Assembly (NCBI GenBank): GCA_014281115.1
Contig: JACONQ010000007.1
Span: 3,100,001 to 3,164,000 of the forward strand
Reading direction: 5' to 3'
Length of the DNA: 64,000 bases
Origin: Laburnicola sp. R22_1
Taxonomy: Eukaryota; Ascomycota; Dothideomycetes; Pleosporales; Didymosphaeriaceae
In this document: positions 58,956 through 64,000 of the stretch, one piece after another
Layout of the letters: each line of letters starts with the position of its first letter
Position numbering within the stretch: position 1 is the stretch's first letter
The notes under the pieces: generated by a model
Told to the model about the DNA's origin: nothing
Databases searched by the model: none
The model's input: only the letters and a program-made list of their open reading frames with translations
Translations under genes and position numbers: made by a program

Positions 58956-60216
58956 CTTCTCCCCTAGAGTTAATTCGTAATATTACATAATTCCAAATCG
59001 GCTATTTAACTAATCACCATATTACGTAATTAATAATTTCTTTAATAGTTTTTTTGCTGTAATAATAATAATAATAATTATAATAGTAACTAACCTAACT
59101 AGTTTATTACTCTCCTATAGTAGATTTTGCCTCGTAACTAGCAAGCTATATATCGCCCCCTAGAATCTTGCTATCGCCGCCTATATTCCCTACACTCTTG
59201 CCACCACCGCTTACTCTTACTCTTATCCGTATTACTTGCGGTCCCCTGCCTTAATAGCAGCCTAGATAATCGCTACTATCTTAATAAGCTTCTTACATTA
59301 TTACTATGCCTTTAGTATTTTATATATTATAATAAACTCTTTTTCCTTTTTACTCTAGTTCTTCCCCTTATAGTCCTTACTACCTTTATTTTTAGTTATA
59401 TTTTTAAGCTTTTATAGTATAATCTCTACGTTATACTATTATTATATTATAAAGGCTGCGTCTTTTTTACTAATATCTAGATACTAAAGAACTATCTTGC
59501 ACTCTAGAATCTAGAGGCATAAAATATAGCAAATTAGCCTAAAGATATTACTAATAGGGTACTTGAAAATAAGCTCTAAAGACTCTTTAATAATTCTTTT
59601 AGTTGTATAAGACTACTAAATTTTTAGGGATTATTCTTAACTTTGTCTAGCTAGTTGTCTATGCCCTAACTAAATTCAATAACAGCTATATTACTATAGA
59701 TATTAGACTTAGATATAATATTAGGTTACTAGAAAGTAGTTATTACGTCGCTAGATATAATAAATAAAAAGTTAGATTTAAAAAATATAGTATTATGTAT
59801 TAAAGTAAAGATTTAGTATACTAAGTATTACTAATATTATAAGAGACTTATATACTATATATATAGTAAACTATAGCTACGCTACTATTAGGTTATAAGT
59901 GCAATAACTAAACTATATTTAAGCGTCCTATTACCTATACTACTTCTAGAGTTGCAACTCTATAGTCTACTACAGCCCTCTAATAGTCTACTAGTTAAGA
60001 AATAATATATAACTTAGTTAAATCTAACTATCTATTAACTACTATTATTAATACTACTATATAGAAAGTTAATAATAAAATTATTATTATTTTGTATATA
60101 TTTTATTACTACTACTATGTGCTAGGTACTAGGTTTTAGTATCTCCTATTTTACTTTTCTCTATATATAGTGCGGACTTAATCTGAGTTAGAATCTCTAC
60201 ACGACAAAGATCTTTA
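58956..60216 (+). repeat. F2 repeat copy, enlarged by an internal insertion
   Basis: Starts CTTCTCCCCTAGAGTTAATT and ends CGACAAAGATCTTT like the 340-bp copy at 25575. Perfect 14-bp duplication ATAGTATACTATAG (58942-58955 and 60217-60230), again of inverted F1 sequence. About 930 bp of extra sequence lies between about 59095 and 60025. Confidence 0.72.
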
Positions 60217-60360
60217 ATAGTATACTATAGTTAATAGATACTAAAATTAAAGTTAAAGATAAAATTATAATATAGCCTATATATATAGTATAAAAATCTA
60301 TAACTTAATTAAATATATTAAGTATTTATCTATTCTTATATATAGAGTATATTATTATAT

Positions 60361-60528
60361 GCGCGCCAAGACCGCCAAGCTCGCTTAGCAGTTCGAACGC
60401 GCTTTTTTTTATAATTACCTTTTTCACGCTCTTTTTAATTACTAATCAGGGGGCTTTGCTTTTTTTGTCATGTTATTTAAGATGAAAGCCTTTGTCGTGC
60501 TACCCCTAGATAGTTAATTTAATGCCAC
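60361..60528 (+). repeat. F3 repeat, shortened copy (168 bp), little RIP
   Basis: Starts GCGCGCCAAGACCGCCAAGC and ends TTTAATGCCAC. Perfect 12-bp duplication ATATTATTATAT (60349-60360 and 60529-60540). It corresponds, inverted, to the first 170 or so bases of the long F3 copy at 60666. Where that copy has T or A, this one mostly keeps C or G. Confidence 0.75.
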
Positions 60529-60665
60529 ATATTATTATATAAGACCTTAAGATTATAATCTAATATATATAGCTATTCCTTGCCCTAATAATACTATTAC
60601 TACTAAGTAGGCAGTTACATATTTATATTTATATATAATAAGAAAAATAATAATAATAATAATAT

Positions 60666-61829
60666 GTGTATTATTTAATTAACTATCTAGGGGTAGAACG
60701 ACAAAGGCTTTTATCTTAAATAACATAACAAAAAAAGCAAAGTCCCCTACTTAGTAATTAAAAAGAGCGTAAAAAGGTAATATAATTATAAAAAAAGCGT
60801 ATTTAAACTACTAAGCAAGCTTAGTAATCTTAGCGCGCACAGCTTCTATATACAAAGTTAACTTATAAGAAAAGGCTATTAAGAACTTTAGTAGAATAGA
60901 AATAAAATAGCTTTAGCGTCGCTACGCTATAAGTTATTCTTTCTTCTTTTCTACTATTCTAATTATTATACATAATATAAGTTAATATATTAATAGGTAT
61001 ATACTATTTCTTATAAGTAGTATAAGAGTAATATATACTAGATACACTATTACTCTATTATTATGTTAAGATTATTCTTAATAAAGCTTTTATTACTATC
61101 TCTATCTCTTTACTCCCTACTATCTACTTAAGTATTAACTCTAAATTATCTAACGCTAATATACTTACTAATACTAAAGAATAAATACTAAAGAATAAAT
61201 ACTAAAGATTTACAACACTACTATTAAAGTAATTACACTAAAGTTCTATTTTATTTATTAGATACTTATTTAGTATAAAGAGCGAGTATACTTAACTATC
61301 TATAAGGTAGTCCTAGTATACTAGTAAGGTTAGCAGCTTATCTAGTTTATAAAGAACTATAAAATTAAATGTCTACTCTAGTAAATATAATTACTCCTTA
61401 TTAGTAACTAAATCTAAGAGAGGAGGCAAAAGGTAAAGAATAAGGTGTTTATTAATAAGCTTTAGTATAATAAGAGTATTATATAGATCTATAAGATTCT
61501 TCTAGCTATTATTACTATTATTACTATTAATTTAGCTTATTTAAGCAAATACGCCGCGTAGCGGCATAAGTGTAGATAACTAATAATAGTAGTAGTAATA
61601 AGCTAGGTGTGCTATATATAGTATAAGTTAATCTTATATTAGGACTAGAAGCTTATAGGTATTTGAGGGTATAAGTAAGTTTAAAAAATTATTACGTTAT
61701 TAAGGTATTTAAGGTTAGTCTTTAATTATAATTAGGTGCCGTACATAGTAGTATATAATAAGTTTTTATTTTAATCTACTTTAACTCAAACTAAAAAAAT
61801 AGTTAAAAAAGGTATTTAGCAAGCCGACT
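60666..61829 (-). repeat. F3 repeat, long copy (about 1160 bp)
   Basis: On the plus strand it starts TGTATTATTTAATTAACTAT then CTAGGGGTAG, and ends GCAAGCCGACT. AATAATAATAATAAT lies on both sides (from 60646 and from 61830), where F1 has a TAA run, so the exact duplication length cannot be read. It aligns with 57801-58931. Confidence 0.65.
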
Positions 61830-62289
61830 AATAATAATAATAATAAAACTAACTAAAAATTAGTATTATAAAGGTTAAACACCTAGTATTACTAACTATA
61901 TAGTAATAAAATATAAGTAGTGTCGCAAATACATTACCTTGGCTAATTAATTAGAGTTTTACTACTTTAATAAGTATATAAGAACTATATATATAGAATT
62001 TAATTTATAGCTTACTTTTTATTAGTTTAGCTACCTTATACTTAACTATATTAATAAGAGTTACTAGATATATTTTTAAATATAATAAGAAAAGATAGGC
62101 AAAGATTATAAGAAGCTCTAGAAGAATATAATAAGGCTATATAATCTAGAAAAGCTATAACGTACTTTGCACTCGAGTCGATTATTCTATTAAGTTAATT
62201 ACTTTGCTAAGATCCTACTAAGTTCTATACTATTTATAATAGTACAGAGTTAATACAAACTATTTTTAATAGTCTAAATAGGCTAATCG

Positions 62290-64000
62290 ATTTAGAATCT
62301 ACTTCTACAGGCTGCCTATAGGTTGTTTTATTATGCTTAGGCTTGCCGCAGCATCTATAGCACTGTTAAGCAGATTCGCCTCTATTAGCACGCACTCTCT
62401 TCTTTGCCTTTTGTCCATTACTGCGCGCCCTAAACTTCTTTAGAGTGACTAGCCACTGGCCCTCTTTAGCTGTAAGAACTTCTTTACGCTATACTTACTT
62501 TCTTTTATACAATTTACGTCGCGTGGCGGTCTTATTAGCAGCTTAAAGTTTAGTATTGCGTTTAGTTATTAATACTAAAGAATGCCCTATTAGCTTAGCG
62601 CCTTTAACAAGCTTTTCCACTACCTTAACTATATAAGTTAGGGAACTATCTACATGCCTTTAAATTCTCTGCTTAACTAGCGTTAATTATAACCTAAGTT
62701 CTATACTATTTCGCGAAGTTTGCGACTTCTATATACTATCGCAAATAGTAAAAAGTGGAGGCGTACGTAGGCGGATATTAAGCTGCGATATTACAACTTC
62801 TAGGTTGTAGGACACTAGGTTAGCACCTCGAAAGCCTTTTTTAATATTACTTTTAGTAATTAAAGCCTTAAAAGCAGTAATAAAGTAAGATAGAAACTTA
62901 ATTTTAGTAATGTGCATAATGTGGTTGCACATTAGATTCTCGGCTTAGCGTCTATACGCCTTCTTTAATAGCGTAAAATAACTTATATTAAGTGGCTATA
63001 AGAGATACGATAAATATAGAGGCATACAAAGAGTAATAATATTACTCTTTTTATAGTAATTCTAGAATTCGAGCAAGTTATAACTTTTGTAACTATTAAT
63101 AATAAGCAAACGTGTTTTATTATGTGACGGTTTATTATTCTTCTATTCTTAGGAGTGGAAGGTTAGCCTTTTGCTCCGACATATTAGTAGTACGCCTCTT
63201 TATATACGTATTAAAGTGCTTTAGCCATTATAGACTAAGCTTATTTATTGTCTAGCTGTTTTTAGAGACTATAATAACCTAATTATAAGGTAGATCCTTC
63301 TCCTTATACTAGGCGGAGAGGTAGTGCTTGTCCCTAAAGATATTAAAGGGTAGGATCTACTACTCCATTGCGTTAATACCTTAGATGACTATTATTCACT
63401 CTCTATTGCCCTGCTGCACCTACTTTGGCCGTTCTTAACGCTTAGAGTCTATAACTACTACTCTAGTTAATATTATGCCTATTATAAAGCCAGACTTATT
63501 AAAATTGTAGGTGTCCTTGTCTAGGATACTATACTTAGCCATTATATTCTCTACAAGCTAGAACCAGCCTCGTATTACCTTAGGATCCTTCTAGAGGGCT
63601 CTCTTATAGTCGTACTTTCGATTAAACTTAACTTAAAGCTTTGGCTAGTGCTTAACAAAGTTATAAGGCTATCTCTAGCCAACTAGCTTGTAGTGGCGTG
63701 CAGCTAGTAAAGAATCGGCCATATCTTTTATAGTATTAAGCTGGGGCGGAAATCCTCGCGCTTCTAGGTCGAGTATATGCTGCACAATTACCTACTCCTC
63801 TCTTATAGTAAGTCTTATTTTGTTGGGTGCGTAGTCGCGTCTAAATATCTTTTTGGCGCGTTAGTTGCTAAGTGTACTTTAAGAGACGTTATAGAGGGCT
63901 GTAGCACGTTGCTAAGAGAGTGTCGCGTCTTATTTAATAGCCTAAATTGCAAGCTGTATACGCACTTCTTTTAACGCTAGTAGTTTATTATGTGGTTAAG
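62290..64000 (-). pseudogene. Pogo-like transposase with zinc knuckle, partial
   Basis: Reverse-strand fragments parallel the outer pogo element at 29595-33547. At 63400-63600 the DDE region aligns with 30770-30960 of that element. At 62729-62932 an open stretch (FLSYFITAFKALITKSNIKK, then GFRGANLVSYNLEVVISQL) is the post-catalytic part. Near 62340-62390 a CCHC-like knuckle CYRCCGKPKHNKTTYR closes the protein. In-frame stops abound. The N-terminal part continues beyond the right edge. Terminal inverted repeats were not located. Confidence 0.65.

Larger units (their letters stand above)
56335..62164 (-). repeat. Inverted F1 copy broken by five nested insertions
   Basis: Pieces of one inverted F1 copy lie at 56335-56355, 57651-57800, 58945-58955, 60231-60360, about 60541-60663 and about 61830-62164. 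In order they rebuild the F1 sequence from its 3' end (AGGAAGAAAAATATT) towards its 5' part. The pieces are separated by an F1 copy, F3, F2, a short F3 and another F3. Each junction shows a duplicated 12-16-bp segment of F1 sequence. The 5' end was not matched to a target duplication. Confidence 0.7.

Noticed and set aside
1..64000. CRISPR array, rRNA or bacterial-type operon
   Set aside because: No regularly spaced identical repeats, no rRNA signature, and introns with RIP-type decay indicate a fungal chromosome.

Overview
The window looks like chromosomal DNA of a filamentous ascomycete (Pezizomycotina). Short GT..AG introns of 47-97 nt with CTGAC-like branch sites, GCCACCATG-type starts and fungal-type gene families point that way. 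So does heavy C-to-T / G-to-A decay of repeats, the mark of repeat-induced point mutation (RIP). No species is assigned. The sequence is sharply two-part: a gene-bearing island of near-normal composition at about 10.4-28.7 kb, set in AT-rich, RIP-degraded, nested transposon desert on both sides.

Left desert (1-10.3 kb): three Copia elements on the minus strand. Element B (606-9805) is the host. Element A sits in its reverse-transcriptase region with its 5' LTR at 454-605, and element C (3554-8818, TSD TTATT) sits in its gag region. A long-hairpin repeat follows.

Gene island: a hypothetical partial gene (about 10.6-11.4 kb); a complete hAT transposon (13240-16492, TSD ATCGTCAG) whose 892-codon transposase frame is closed only by TAA/TAG stops; a short-chain dehydrogenase pseudogene (about 16.73-18.20 kb) split by a 488-bp hAT-type MITE; a two-exon hypothetical gene (18415-18941, minus); an intact three-exon NAD-dependent epimerase/reductase (21209-22378); an intact 405-residue fungal protein of unknown function (23048-24265); a dead Tc1/mariner element (26240-27766); and a small two-exon hypothetical gene (28107-28473, minus). 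The three best genes switch from C-rich to G-rich along the coding strand.

Right desert (28.7-64 kb): a pogo-like element inside another pogo-like element (29595-33547), a complete RIP-killed Copia (D, 35295-40444, TSD ACTAT), a degraded Copia (E, about 44.2-50.0 kb), an undegraded solo LTR (50297-50584, TSD AATAG) and another pogo-like element running off the right edge. Between and inside these lie copies of three short repeat families, here called F1 (about 1.22 kb), F2 (about 340 bp) and F3 (about 1.13 kb). Their copies share one fixed end, are variably shortened at the other, and are flanked by 11-16 bp target duplications. That pattern fits target-primed reverse transcription rather than LTR or cut-and-paste movement. 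One reversed F1 copy (56335-62164) carries at least five successive insertions of F1, F2 and F3. These families are the best candidates for something undescribed here.
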